Shown: positions 11,309 through 23,648 of the stretch, one piece after another
How the letters are laid out: each line of letters starts with the position of its first letter
How positions within the stretch are numbered: the first letter of the stretch is position 1
Source of the DNA: Fagopyrum homotropicum
Lineage: Eukaryota > Streptophyta > Magnoliopsida > Caryophyllales > Polygonaceae
NCBI GenBank assembly: GCA_033239125.1
Contig: BSWB01000003.1
Coordinates: forward strand, 29,155,001-29,219,000
Reading direction: 5' to 3'
Length of the DNA stretch: 64,000 nt
Position numbers and translations under genes: made by a program
The notes under the pieces: model-generated
Told to the model about the DNA's origin: nothing
Seen by the model: only the letters and a program-made list of their open reading frames with translations
Databases searched by the model: none

Positions 11309-14300
11309 TGTAGAACCATAAACAGAAAAATCTTCCATAAAAACCTCAATTATCTCCTCAATGTACTCCGAAAAGATGGCCATCATACACCTTTGAAAGG
11401 TGGCTAGGGCGTTGCAAAGCCCGAATGGCATCCGTCTATAGGCAAACGTACCCGATGGGTACGTGAATGTGGTCTTCTCTTGATCGTCTAGATGGATCGG
11501 TATCTCGAAGAAACCACTATAACCGTCAAGATAGCAAAAATAGGAATGTTGTTCTAACCTCTCAAGCATTTGATCAATGAATGGTAGCGGGAAGTGATCC
11601 TTCCTAGTTGCATTGTTCAACTTGCGGTAATCAATGCACATCCTCCATCCCGTGACGGTTCTTGTAGGAATGAGTTCGTTATTCTTGTTTGCTATAACCG
11701 TCATTCCTCCTTTCTTTGGAACAACTTGAACGGGGCTCACCCACTTGCTATCCGAGATAGGATAGATGATACCTGCGTCAAGCAACTTAAGAATCTCCTT
11801 CTTGACAACCTCCTTCATGATCGGATTTAACAGTCTTTGAGGTTGTCTTGAAGGCTTGAAATATTCCTCCATTAGAATCTTGTGCATGCATAATGATGAT
11901 TTAATTCCTACAAGATCCTCTATAGTGTAACCTAAGGCTTTCCTATGTTTCCTAAGAACAATCATTAATCTCTCATGTTCATCTTCACTTAATTCGGAAC
12001 TAATAATTACGGGAAAAGTAGAATTAGTTCCAAGAAATGCATACCGAAGATGTGTGGGAAGTGGCTTTAATTCCATTGCCATTGATGCCTTTGATGAGTC
12101 TGGAGGTGTGTCCGACGCTTCCATAGAGGTCTCTAAGGTTGTAGGAGTGGTGGGAGAATAATCAAGAGGATGTGTGGAAGGGACGTAATCATCTTCAGAA
12201 ATCCCAAAATTACGGCATCACTGTTACTTCCATGGCCATGGTTTAGGGCATGAAAGTCAATTACGGCACCACTGGTTGTTCCACGGCCGTGGTTTTGGCC
12301 GTGTAACTTACTGGAGTCCTCCGAATAGTTGATTACGGTCATGTTGGTGGAAACCACGGCCGTGGAATAGCACGACTGGCCGTGATTCCTCACGTTTTCT
12401 GACCCATCATAGAGTTTTTCAAACTCTTCCTCATGCACTTCTTTTAGCTCCTCCAAGGCTTCAATCTCCTCATTGCAATCTTCATCTTCTCCTTTCTCCA
12501 TGATGCTCATGGTGATAACCTTTGCAATGGATCCTTGAATAGAATCCAGCTTACTTCCTCTCTAGATACTTCCTCATCATAGACATTGAACATGTCTTCT
12601 CCAAGAGCTGGCTCTTTCACCAAGGTTGAGAGAACAAACTCAACCTTCTCTTTGCCTATATCAAACGCCAATCTAGCATTCTTGTCATCAACTATTCAAC
12701 CGGATGTTGCAAGGAATGGTCTTTTGAGTATGATCGGAACCGGGCAATCTGCAGGAATGTCAAGCACTACAAAATCAATTGGAACGTAAAACTTATCAAG
12801 CTTGACTGGGACGTCTTCAATGATACCAACGGGACGAGTTATGGATTGATCCGCCATGTATAATGTCATCTTCACCGGTTTAGGTTCGCCTAGACCCATC
12901 TTCCCACACAAAGCAAGTGGAATAATGCTCACACTTGCTCCCAAGTCACAAAGAGCATCACATGTGACTTCTCCTACTCTAATTGGAACGCAAAATGACC
13001 CCAGATCTCTCAGCTTTGGGGGCATCTTTTCAGTCATTGTTTTGATGAGCTCCGAAGATTCCGAACTCATCTTGACTTCTCCAAAGTCCTCTAGCTTCCT
13101 CTTGTTAGAGAGGAGCTCTTTCAAGAACTTCCCATAAGCGGGCATACCTACAACTGCATCAATGAAAGGTATGTTAATATGCAGTATGCTCATGAGTTCA
13201 ATAAACTTACCGAATTGCTTGTCTAGGCGCGCTCTTGCTCTCGACTGCTGGAATGGTCGAGGAGGTTTTTAACCTGGAGGAGGAATGTAGACATCTTCCT
13301 TCTCCTTGTCTTTCTCCTTCTCAGCTGAAACTTCCACAAACTTGGGATGCGGGTCGGTGGTTGTAACGCCACTCCTAGTGGTGATAGCCATCACCTTTCC
13401 CTTTGGGTTGTCCTCCGTCTTCCCGGGAAGCTTTCCTTGATCCCTAGGAATCTCTTCAGCCTTTCTGAATACTTGGTTTTCTAAAGCTTTGTGAGCTTTA
13501 TCAACCTTAGTTATGTAGCACTGTAGCACTTAAAGCTTTCCTAGAATCGTCTCCAACATAGGATCGGGCTTCTCCTTCTCTTTATTATTTGAACCATTTG
13601 ATGTTTGCCCTTGACTTTTCAAAGGGGTAGAAGAAGAGGGAGATGTTAGTGAATTTCCAGAATTTGCATAGGGATTACCGAAATTTTGTTGTTGTTGGTT
13701 GGAACGCCAATTGTTGTTGGAATTACGGTTGTTGTTGTTGCTATTCCAATTATTGTTGTTACAATTGTTGTTTCGGTTCCCTTCGTGGTTGTTGTTGTTG
13801 CCTAAGTAGCCAACATCTTGCTCCTTTGATTTTTGAAAGCCAACTCTAATGACCTCCTTCAACTCCTTAATTTCGGTGTTGAGGGAGATGATTTGAGTTT
13901 GTGCAGCTTGTGTTAGCTTCACTCCCGACTCAATCTTCCGGTGGGAATACTTCTCTATCACTTGGGCTTGCTTCTCAATGAAGTCCCAAGCATCATCCTC
14001 TCTCATATCCATATATGTACCACAAGAGAGAGATTGGAGGTTGAATTGTGTGTTTACATCCAACCCCTTGTAGTAAATCTCTAGCAACTCCAATTTTGAA
14101 ATACCATGGTGTGGGCAATCCAATAAGAGGTCCTAAAATCTTTCCCATGATTGAAACAAACTTTCGTTAGTTTTCATAGAAATGCATTAATCTTACCTCT
14201 CAACTCCGCCGTCTTGGATGGCGAAAAGAACTTGGTGAGGAACTCCGAAGATAGATCCTCCCATGTAGCTAACTTTGCAGCTAGAAGAGCTTGTTACCAA

Positions 14301-15013
14301 GCCAATGCTTTATCCTTCAAAAAAAAGAAAAACGGCTTGATCTTATAGTTATTGGTAGTAGCCTTTTTCGGCTTCAATGTTTCCATTAGAATCTCAAAAT
14401 TATGCAAGTGTTGGTGTGGAGATCCAGCACTCGTTCGACCAAATTGACTTTGGCGAACCATGGTAATAACTTGTGGGCTGAAGCTGAATTCCTGGATGTC
14501 CTCAGCTACGAAATTCACACCTAGACGGCGTGGTTGCTGAATTGGATCCATCCTTTGCCCTAGAGTTCGTGGCTCATCCCCTCCATTAGCAACTCTCACA
14601 TCCCCAGCTGTAATGCGAGGAACAACCGGTGGTCTTGGGTTGTTACGGACGGGATGAATCATTGGATCGATTTCTTCAAGTTCCGACATGTCCGGATCGA
14701 TGTCTTCATCACCGGATGAATCATCTCTAGTGGACTTAGTTTGTTTCTTGACCTTCTTCTAGGCATCATTCAGCTCCAACTTCATGTCCAACATCATAGC
14801 TTTGAGTTCATCAATTTGGAATTGATGACTCTTTGCCTCGTCTACACGAGCTTTCTCACTCAACTTAAGTTGACTTTGAGCTTCATCCAACTCAGCATGG
14901 ATGTTTCTTTCATTATTTTCAGCCATCTTTTTCTCTTTCAACTTTCTTCTTAAGGTTTTCTCAAGTTCTGGATCGAAAGGAACTAGATCTTTGGTAGATC
15001 TAGTCTTTCGCAT
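11309..15013 (-). pseudogene. Athila element C: broken gag-pro-RT
   Basis: Degenerate minus-strand polyprotein. Gag starts at 15013 (MRKTRSTKDLVPF) after an acceptor-like TTTTTGCAG. The capsid-like Gag region follows, ending in an Asn-rich tract (13800-13690) instead of a CCHC knuckle. Protease holds CDLGASVSII near 12947. A spacer at 12510-12133 contains several CACGGCCGTG dyads. RT runs from KLLDAGIIYPISDSKW through YRRMPFGLCNA to FMEDFSVYGS, where the first Asp of the usual F-M-D-D is Glu. RT then stops at about 11309, fused to LTR. Stops and at least three frame changes (near 14250, 12600 and 12130) kill it. Upstream is an Asp-type primer site and the LTR shared with element A. Confidence 0.88.
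12195..12395 (-). repeat. CACGGCCGTG dyad array in protease-RT spacer (C)
   Basis: At least four full dyads (CCACGGCCGTGG near 12280 and 12356, CCATGGCCATGG near 12231) and several half sites (TTACGGC, GGCCGTGATT) within the coding spacer between protease and RT. The equivalent spacer of elements D, E and F carries each lineage's own dyad. Confidence 0.75.
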
Positions 15014-15117
15014 ATACCTAAAGAGCCTGCAAAAAGTACTCACAAAAAGATATCAAATAACAAGAGCAAAAGCTCCCAAGTTTGACAACCGAAAAACGGA
15101 AATGGTCTTGACCAATT

Positions 15118-15134
15118 CCCCGGCAACGATGCCA
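15118..15134 (-). other. Athila primer binding site (tRNA-Asp), mutated
   Basis: Minus strand TGGCATCGTTGCCGGGG; the usual Athila site complementary to the tRNA-Asp 3' end is TGGCGCCGTTGCCGGGG. Two transitions (GC to AT) separate them. It follows the LTR end by the same AGTTTT hexamer seen in elements D and F. Confidence 0.85.
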
Positions 15135-16240
15135 AAAACTTTTTCGCCCTAAAACGTGCGTGCAAATAAGTTTTAAATTTATAAAACTAGAATAAAAGTA
15201 GCGAACCTGCAGTGTACGGATCGGCGTAGATTAGCAAGTATTCCAGAGTATCGAACTCTGGGAATTGGTGAAACAAAACCAGTTCCAGGTAATCGAGCAA
15301 GTAAGAATATAGAAGCTTTGCAAATAATTGGGGAAAACAACAACCCTAAAGATCCAGGTATCAAATTGTGGCAATCGATTCTAGATATACTAAAGATATA
15401 AGGAAAGAGTTGATACTTGCAAAGGTATACTAAATTAAGGTAATGTACGGTGAAGTTCCAAAACCCTATATGTCTAACCAAAATAACACTCTCTCTAAAG
15501 GTTGTTGAGGCTGCAGTATAGAAAAGATCTAAAGGTAAAAATTGATCTCAAATACCCATACCCAAACCCAATGAATCAAAGAACAAGCCAAAACGGTTAA
15601 GGTTGTGATACTCGAAACCGAAATAGAGGATGTTGAGTCTTACTACTACCTAGAAAGGGCAAGTCAAGGCTGGGTTAAAGCTAATCTTTAACTTTGGATC
15701 AAAGCAAAAGCAAGGTTTGTAAACCAGGGAAAATCACGGCTAGATCTTGAGAACCACGGCCGTGGAACTCAAGAATAGACCGTGATTTAGGGTGTCGACG
15801 ATATTTCTCTAACTCTCAGGGTCCAATCATATTACAATCGATCTATCATCATCTAAGCCACAACCATCAACCCTTCACCTTAGAATGGTAAAGGGTTTTA
15901 GCCAACAATCATTGTCATGATATCAATATTCAAATTAAGAAGAATAAAAGATGAAAACCCTCGAAAACTCAAAGTCAATCTCGAAATCCAAACACAAAGG
16001 TAATATGTTTATGAATCTAGAAGAATAGGAACATAAACCTCACAAAGATCTAGAGAAATCACAAAGAAACGGGTTGTCAATCCGTTCTCGAATGAAAAAC
16101 CCTAGAATGTCCAATGTACACAATCTTCGGAAAAATACGTCTTTCACCATTCTTCAATCTCCAGCAAATCTCTCCAACGATGGCTAAATGTACGCGAACG
16201 TAAGCGTAAGCGAGGATCCCGAAAACTCTCTTCTCTAGCC

Positions 16241-16248
16241 TTTTTATA
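16241..16248 (-). promoter_or_regulatory. TATA box of shared Athila LTR
   Basis: Minus strand GCCTTATAAAAAGGC. Removing element B, the nearest dyads (26331 upwards) lie only about 55 bp upstream. Confidence 0.6.
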
Positions 16249-16277
16249 AGGCGAAGTAGGGTTACGAGAAAGCCCAA

Positions 16278-16282
16278 TGACG
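16278..16282. repeat. Target site duplication of Tekay B, left
   Basis: TGACG, repeated at 26309-26313. Confidence 0.9.
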
Positions 16283-18183
16283 TGTAACACCCCGAATCCT
16301 AGAGAACTCGAAATGCTACGAGCTGGGACCTCACAATGGGTCCCGGCCCTTAGCCTAGCAACAACTTTATCGGACCTTACAACACGGCACAAATAAAAAG
16401 GCAAAACAAAGAGTTTTAAAACATGAGCGGAAATAAAAAGAATCCAAATTCTGAAAATAATACAGCCAAGTCTCAAAAACCAGAAATACCAACATCAGTC
16501 TCAATAGTCATAAAATAAAATATAATAGTCCCGTCCTATAATGCACGGAACCCCGGCTGCTCACTACCGCCGGATCACTCGATTGCCTCCCTAACCTGCA
16601 AGGAATCTACAAGCGGTATAAAACCGTTAGCTAACATTCTGTGCATATGTATAACGGTAAAAGCACAAATACACAACATACGCAATCAGCATGTAACACT
16701 CATTCCTTTTTATTATCTTTAATTAAGTGATACGTCATTACTAATGATACTTATTTTGTGACACGAGGGATTCCCAAACCTCGCCCCTGTCCCCGTTTAC
16801 CAACGCGGAATGGTATTAATGCATGTAACCGTCTACCGGACTAGGCTGGTCCGAGGGAACCTCCTAGACTCTCGCAAGAGCTAGGCAGATGATGTCACGA
16901 CCCGTTATCATACACTTGGGTCAATTATACAATATACTACAGTCCCCTATTCTGGTTTCGTTATTTATCTTAACTAACACACACCACTCATACACATCAC
17001 ACACATGCAAGAAGCTAGCTTAATAAGTCAGTGGACTTACAGAATTAAATCTCGTCTCTCTTAACAACACTAAATCAGTAGCTACAGGAACTCAATTGCC
17101 TATCAAAGGAGGCACGTGGGTCAACATTTTTCCTTGGATACTTAGAAGTCTAAAACTCCTAAGATGTACGATTCTATGTGCAGAAGTTATTACAGTGTTT
17201 ATTTAAGGTAAATTGACTATTTTACCCTTGGTTCCGAGACTTCCAAAAACCCGTAAAAAGTACTTAAATTCTTACTTGAGGCTAACTAATCATATTCTTC
17301 TCCCTAGGATGATTTTAGGTGAAAACTATAAAAACTACCCATTTTCTATTTCCCGAAAAGTCACTAAAGTCCAACTACAGCTTTAAATATGAACTTAAAA
17401 TAAACTTATAAAAATTCTAAAATAAATTTCTAACTTATCTATGATCTCTAATCTACTCATAGGAGAAACAATTTCTTAAAACTGTTCAATCATTATTCCT
17501 ACAAAAATCTTTAAAGTTGGCTACAACACTACAAAGTTGAAAGCAGCAGGCCCAACACTTTCCTAGGCTGGCCCTGGCATTGGCTGTTGTAGGCTGCTGT
17601 GGGCTACGCAGATGCTGGGCTGCTGTGGGCTACGAAGACTAGTTTAGCTGTTGTGGGCTACGAAGGATGCAGGGCTGGAGAGGGCTGAACGTGCTGGGCT
17701 GGAGGGGGGCTGTTAATGGGCTCGTAACCAGCCTCTCCTGGACTGTTGCAGGCTGGGCTCGAAGTCAAGCTGGGCTAAAATTAAGGTAAGAAAGATTGGC
17801 TGTTTTTCTTGTCAAAAATCTGTCAAAACTCGTCATGGCCTTGTCAGGCCCATGAATGAGTTTGTCACAGATTTGTCGGGCTTTGTCATGGCCTTGTCTC
17901 AGCTTAGTCATGGTCTCGTCACAGCTTGTCAAAACTCGTCTAAAGTCATCGGTAAGAATGAATTATAATAACTAGGGTTTAGTATAAATCTATCATTTTA
18001 TGTGAATAAAATTCTACATAAAATAATAGATAATTATCAGGATTAGAGCTTGATATACTTTTATCATCTTATGTGAATTAAATTCTACATAAAATAATGA
18101 AATTTATGAAGGAAGAGATACTAGATAGAAAGGGGAAACCGTCAACGGCAGAATCAGACGGAATAAAAATTTCGGATATTACA
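16283..18183 (-). repeat. Tekay B 3' LTR (1901 bp)
   Basis: Matches 23649-26308 but lacks about 845 bp present there (junction near 17535, between CAACACTACAAA and GTTGAAAGC). It carries roughly 70 bp extra near 18010-18090, where AATTCTACATAAAATAAT words are duplicated. Internal short repeats include GTGGGCTACGAAGA (17600-17680) and GTCATGGCCTTGTC (17830-17940). Confidence 0.92.
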
Positions 18184-18222
18184 TCAGTACCCCCTTAAAA
18201 TAAGTTTCGTCCCGAAACTTAG
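18184..18222 (-). promoter_or_regulatory. Tekay B polypurine tract with upstream hairpin
   Basis: Minus strand: a hairpin with arms AAGTTTCG and CGAAACTT around a GGA loop (18220-18202), then ATTTTAAGGGGGTACTGA abutting the LTR start TGTAATATCC. This is the plus-strand priming site. Confidence 0.85.
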
Positions 18223-18342
18223 GACAAGGTACTTAATTAAACGACTTCCATAAATAAACTGGTATGTCCTAGTCTCACTAAAATTTAATTTCCTTTTCTA
18301 AACTTCTCTAACCTTATCAAAGCGTAACGAAAAAAATGGTCG

Positions 18343-18388
18343 TTACATCAGATCCCCCACAAAATAAGTTTCGTCCCGAAACTTAGGG
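18343..18388 (-). repeat. Second copy of the polypurine-tract/hairpin unit
   Basis: About 40 bp nearly identical to 18179-18222: hairpin AAGTTTCG-GGA-CGAAACTT (18384-18366), then TTTTGTGGGGGATCTGATGTAA. It sits 160 bp inside the first, not next to an LTR. The stretch between them (18223-18342) has no gene. Confidence 0.85.
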
Positions 18389-18483
18389 TAGTTCCGAAGA
18401 TCATAAACGTAAGTGAGCCCTATGACTAACAAGTTACCACATCAAGACACATATGGTTCACACACAAGCACATCATACAATCA

Positions 18484-19875
18484 CTAAAAGTAACCAAACA
18501 AGGATGTAGAACTACCTGACGATCGTATAGACGTCTCTAGATCCGCATAAAACTTGGGATAGTTCCGCCAGATACTATCCTCCGTCTCCCAAGTGGCCTC
18601 ATCAATCCCTCGTCTCGACCACTGTACTCTCAACATGGGTATTACTTTCGATCGAAGGCGTCTGATACCTCTCTCCAAAACTGCTATTGGGTGCTCGGGA
18701 TATGTATGATCCGGCTCGACCACTAGGTCGTCATGGCTCAGTATGTGTCCCGGGTCATGCACATACTCTCTCAACTGAGATACATGGAAAACTGGATGGA
18801 CTCCCTCCAATCGGGGTGGCAATGCCAATCTATAAGCCACCTCTCCTATCCGCTCTAGGATCTCAAAGGGCCCGACATATCGGGGACTCAACTTCCCTTT
18901 AATGCCGAAGCGTCGAACACCCCTCGTCGGTAACACCTTCAACCATACCTGGGCGCCAACCCTGAACTCCAGAGGCTTGCGCCTCTTATCAACATAAGAT
19001 CCCTGACGGCTCTGTGCAGTCAACATCCGCTCTCGGATCAATGCTACCCGAGCCATCTCATCCTGGACCTGCTCGGGCGCTACCACACTCATCCTCCCAG
19101 GCTCATCCCAACACAAAGGTGTACGACACCTCCGCCCATATAGTGCCTCGTAAGGAGCCATCCCAATAGTCGCGTGCCAACTATTGTTATAAGAAAATTC
19201 CACCAAAGGGATGTGGTCGGGCCATACCTGCCCCCAATCAAGCACACACGCCCTCAACATGTCCTCAAGGGTCTGAATAGTCCTCTCAGACTGCTCGTCC
19301 GTCTGAGGATGGTATGCCGTGGTGAACTGTAAGCTCGTCCCTAAGGCGGCGTGTACCTGCTGCCAGAACCTCGAGGTAAAACGCCCATCCCTATCTGAAA
19401 TGATCGTCCTCGGCACTCCGTGGAACCTCACAATCTGGCGGGTAAACTCCTCGGCTAAACGAGACACCGGCCACGTTTCCTTAATAGGAATGAATCGTGC
19501 CGTCTTCGTCAACCGATCCACTACAACCCATATCGCATCAAAGCCTCTACTCAACCTTAGGCCAGTAACGAAGTCCATGGAAATGTCCTCCCACTTCCAC
19601 TGTGGAACCGGAAGTGGTTGGAGCTCTCCTCCGCGCATGTGGTGCTCAATCTTGACCTGTTGACAGGTCGCACACTAGGCTACATATCTAGCCACGTCGG
19701 GCTTGAGCCCGCCCCACCAATAAGATCGTCGTATATCCTGATACATCATACTCGCGCCGGGGTGGAAGGAGTAAGGTGTAGAATGGGCCTCCTGCAGTAT
19801 ATGCTGCCTCAACTCTGTGTCAAAGGGTACACATATGCACTCCTGGCGCCTCAAAATCCCATCAGGGCCGGACAA
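18484..19875 (-). pseudogene. Tekay B integrase with chromodomain (broken)
   Basis: Integrase of a chromovirus. The N-terminal part (19875-19675) has the HHCC zinc-binding half (QEAHSTPYSFHPG, YWWGGLKPDVARYVA); a TAG at 19675-19677 then interrupts it just before the CATCQQVK cysteine pair. The following 384 codons hold the catalytic core (MDFVTGL, IISDRDGRFTS, TDEQSERTIQTLEDML), the GPY/F-like module (KLSPRYVGPFEILERIG) and, over the last ~70 residues, a chromodomain (VLERGIRRLRSKVIPMLRVQ, EATWETEDSI, YPKFY). Such domains guide integration into heterochromatin. The frame differs from the upstream RT frame. Confidence 0.9.
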
Positions 19876-21410
19876 CCCTCTTGTTTCTGCCGGATCTCTT
19901 CCGTCAGATCCGGTGAAACCTCTAATGCTGACAAATGCCCGTCAGTATCGGGAAACCGGATGTCTACCTCCAACCAAATCAAATCTCTCTGCAACTGGGT
20001 CTGAACAGTCAATCTAGCAATCGCAGCCTCGCGAGGTGTCCTCCTACTAAGGGCATCAGCGACCACATTTGCCTTCCCCGGATGATAAAGGATCTCTAAG
20101 TCAAAGTCCTTAATCAATTCTAGCCATCTCCTTTGGCGGTTATTCAACTCCCGCTGAGTGAATATGTACTTCAGACTCTTGTGGTCTGTGAAGATCTGAC
20201 ATGTGGCCCCGTAGAGGTAATGACGCCAGATCTTCAAGGCATGAATAACTACAGCTAGCTCAAGGTCGTGAGTAGGGTAATTCTCCTCATACGTCTTCAG
20301 CTGTCGAGACGCATACGCAATGACCCTACCCCTCTGCATCAGGACGCATCCCAAGCCCAGCTTGGATGCATCGCTGTAAGCGACGAAGTCCTCAACGCCC
20401 TTTAGCTGTGCTAGCACCGGAGTAGAAGTCAATCTCTCCTTCAGCTCCTCAAAGCTCCGCTGACAAGGCTCGGTCCATGCAAATCTGATGGACTTCCTTA
20501 ACAAGGAAGTAAGTGGTCTGGCAATCACAAAAAAACCCTTCACAAACCTATGGTAGTATCCGGCCAGACCTAGAAAACTGCGTACCTCCTTGACCGTCTT
20601 AGGGGGCGGCCATGATGCAACTGACTCTATCTTTGCCGGGTCCACCTTGACTTCTTCGGCGGAGACAATGTGGCCAAGAAAGGAAACCTCAGGCATCCAG
20701 AACTCACACTTAGAGAGCTTAGCATAAAGCTCTCTATCCTGTAAAACCCGCAACACCGTCCTCAGATGTCCGGCGTGCTCCTCCCTACTCTGGGAGTACA
20801 CTAAGATGTCGTCGATGAACACTACCGCAAACTGATCTAAGAAGTCAATGAAGATGCCATTCATCAACTCCATGAAGACAGCAGGAGCATTGGTGAGCCC
20901 GAAAGGCATCACCATGAACTCATAATGACCGTATCTGGTCCAAAATGCTGTCTTCAGTATGTCCTCTTCCCGTACTCTCAGCTGGTGATATCCTGACCTC
21001 AAGTCAATACGTGAAAACACCGTAGCTCCCTGTAACTGATCCAACAAATCATCAATATGCGGCAGCGGGTACTTATTCTTGCCGGTGACTTTGTTCAACT
21101 CTCGATAGTCGATACAAAGCCTCATGGATCCGTCCTTCTTCCTGACGAAGAGGACTGGTGCACCCCAGAGAGACACACTGGGTCGGATGAAACCCTTCTC
21201 TGCCAACTCCTCGAGTTGCTTCTTAAGCTCAAGCATCTCGACTCGTGTCATGCAGTATGGAGCCTTGGAGATCGGCCTCGTGCCGGGCTCCAACTCAATC
21301 CCAAAATCTACGCTCCTCTGTGGTGGTAAGCCAGGCCGTTCGCCAAAGACATCCTCGAACTCACAAGCTACCGGGGTCTCTGCAAATGATGAACTCGTCT
21401 CCTCCTTCAT
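19851..21410 (-). pseudogene. Tekay B reverse transcriptase-RNase H
   Basis: About 500 open codons: RT with APYCMTRVEMLELKKQLEEL, RLCIDYRELNKVT, PFGLTNAPAVFMELMN and the catalytic FIDDILVYS; connection SFLGLAGYYHRFV; RNase H with VAYSDASKLGLGCVLMQ, ELAVVIHALKIWRHYLYG, FTDHKSLKYIF and NVVADALSRR. The frame is lost near 19860, where the integrase continues in another frame. Upstream it is in frame with protease but separated by a TGA at 21504-21506. The first residues listed are not a true start, as the polyprotein would be continuous. Confidence 0.93.
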
Positions 21411-21503
21411 GGCGTAACACCAAAAGGCCTCACATCCCTGACCTATGAGCTTTGTGGCTCGGACAGCACTAATGAGTGTCCCTATCTTTCCGAGGTCCCA
21501 CCC

Positions 21504-21893
21504 TCAAAAGACTTCCTCCTGCCCAGACTCCGTAGTGACCGTCATTGACTTCCTCCTGACGTCCAGAACAACTCTATGGCGGTCCATCCAGTCCATCCCG
21601 AGTATGACTTCCTCATGCACTAAGTGCATGACGTGAAAGTCGGCTAGCCAGTCACGACCTCCCAAGTGGATAGGACAATCGTGAATCTCCCGAGTACTAC
21701 GAACCCTACTCCCATCGGGTAACCTTATAAGGAAAGGTTCCCCCTCTACTATATCTAAGGTCAGCCTATCTATGCAATCATCGAATATGAAAGAGTGCGT
21801 CGCACCCGTATCAAAAAGTACTCGGACTGGAAAGCCATGAATTGTGATAATACCTGTGGCTGTAGGCGCTGTTGGCTCTACGACACTCCTCAA
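21504..21893 (-). pseudogene. Tekay B retropepsin
   Basis: Aspartic protease of the retrotransposon polyprotein with active site FDTGATHSF near 21812 and flap/second-half words LDVRRKSMTV. In frame with gag above it and RT below it; a TGA (21504-21506) now closes it. Confidence 0.85.
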
Positions 21894-22100
21894 CTCAAAG
21901 ACTCGAGCCTGAGTACCCCAAGTCTCTGAAGTGCCTCCACCACGCCCTCTACCTCTAGCTGGAATCTGAGCAGAACCGTGTGAATATGCCTGACCCGGAG
22001 CCCGCTGCTGCTGACCCCGAGCCTGATACTGAGACTGCCTTTGTCCTCCTCCTGGGGTACCAGCAGCTTAGGACCCCTGCTGTAATGTTACCTTGCCCTG

Positions 22101-23327
22101 TCAGCAGAAGGTAGCCCTGTGGCCCAACTGGCCGCAAGTAAAACATGTAATTGATGGCCTCCTACACTCCGGCTTAATGTGTCCCTGCTCCCCACAGTTG
22201 TAGCACTGACGTACTCTAGATCCCATCGGCTGTGCCACTTGGTGACTAGAATGGCCCTGGGACTGACCATGCCTATGACCTGACCCTCCTACTCTAGTGT
22301 TGATTGGTCCGGTCCTCTGTCTCTTGTTTGACCCTCCAGACTGCATAGCTCTCCGGTGACCCAGTCGGTCCCTTTCATACACTGAAGCCCGATCCTGATA
22401 ATCAGCTAAGGAATCACAACGGAACCTTGCTAGATAGGAGCGGGTAGTCTCTCTCAGTCTCCAGGAAAACAGATACACGTGCTGGTCCACAGGTGGTGTA
22501 GCAAGACCCAGCAGTGACAGCTCCTCCTGGAACTTCCTAATAGCCTCAACTATCGGAACATCGTCAAAACCTGCCTCCAAGAAGTCCTGCACTCGGTCCC
22601 TTCTCAGTGAGGTAGGACAAAAGGTCTCTCTCACGAGACTCAACAATTGCTCAAATCGGGACACTCCGCCCCTCACTGTCCTCCACCAGTACTGTGCCTG
22701 GTCCCTAAACAATGTCTGAACCAGCTCCACCTTATGACTCTCAAGGCAGCGAATCGCCTCTAGCGCAGACTCCACATGACTGATCCAATGTTCCACCTCA
22801 AGTCCAACGTTTCTGTCGAAGGTGGGAACTCGCTGATGGTTGAATGTCTTCAACCATTCATCTGGTCTTGGTACCCGCAGCTCGTCTCTCACTCGGTCAT
22901 CCTCGACAACTCTCACTGGTGCAGCTACCACCGGTGGAACTACCACCTGAGTCACCCGCTGAGAGACCTCTGCTGACCTAGCTGGCACTGGCGGTGTTGG
23001 AGGTGGTGCTCCGGCCTTGTATGCCTCTTGCACCTGCTGGACATAAGCTCGATACTCCGATGCTCCAATCGATACACAACTAGAATCAGCAGGCCCTGCA
23101 CTCCGTACCCCGGACCTAGGAGCAGTCTCATCCCTAACCTCTCGAACAATACTCTCGGCCACCTCCTCAGCAGGTACATCCGCAGTTGGCGGATCTACAA
23201 CAGGGACACGTCCTCGACCTCGGCCCCTCTGAGGCCTGCCCACACGTCCTTGTCTTGGGGCTCTAGGAGGAAGGGGAGGTCGGCCTTCACCTCGTCTAAC
23301 GTAAGTTGTCGCTCTCGTACGTGCCAT
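22101..23327 (-). pseudogene. Tekay B Gag (408 codons)
   Basis: Starts at 23327 (MARTRATTYVRRGEGRPP), with a basic Pro/Arg-rich N-terminus, the retrotransposon Gag domain (about residues 140-310, including HWISHVESALEAI, AQYWWRTVRGG, FQEELSLLGL) and two zinc knuckles at the C-terminus (CYNCGEQGHIKPEC and CFTCGQLGHRATFC). It is in frame with protease, so Gag-Pol would be one ORF, but TGA at 22101-22103 and TAA at 22068-22070 stop it right after the second knuckle. Leader 23328-23633 holds no gene. Confidence 0.92.
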
Positions 23328-23633
23328 CTGGTAATGACGTGATCAATATAAGACTACTTTAGTTCCTAGTAAGGGCATAACTATCTTATTACTTTAGGTC
23401 ACTTCTAAAGGACACAATGTTACTAAAATTACAAGTTATAACAGAAGTCCAATAAACTATGCTATCGAGTTTACCGGAGGTAGTGGCGGTCCGTGAATTC
23501 TATCCCAACCCGTTTATGCGCATGGTTTGGAAAACAAAAATTTCATTTTAAAAGTTCGGAACCCTTGCGGTTTCTGTTTATTTGTTTATTCGGCCTTTTT
23601 GAAGATGGCGAGTGCCGTTGTTGCCAACCTAGA

Positions 23634-23645
23634 GCTCTGATACCA
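23634..23645 (-). other. Tekay B primer binding site (tRNA-iMet)
   Basis: Minus strand TGGTATCAGAGC three bases after the 5' LTR end. Confidence 0.93.
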
Positions 23646-23648
23646 TAT

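Larger units (their letters stand above)
15141..16282 (-). repeat. Shared Athila LTR of A and C, distal part
   Basis: Second half of a minus-strand LTR whose first half lies at 26314-26859; Tekay element B split it, leaving TGACG copies at 16278 and 26309. Total length without the insertion is about 1.69 kb. It has a primer site on one side (15134, element C) and a polypurine tract on the other (26860, element A), so it is at once the 5' LTR of C and the 3' LTR of A. A dyad pair lies at 15730-15785. Confidence 0.85.

Noticed and set aside
17570..17760. GTGGGCTACGAAG tandem words as a satellite or CRISPR
   Set aside because: Few irregular copies within an LTR; no regular spacer structure.
21057..21417. 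Plus-strand ORFs opposite Tekay RT
   Set aside because: Antisense shadows of the RT gene with no own signal; the same holds for ORFs opposite Athila pol.
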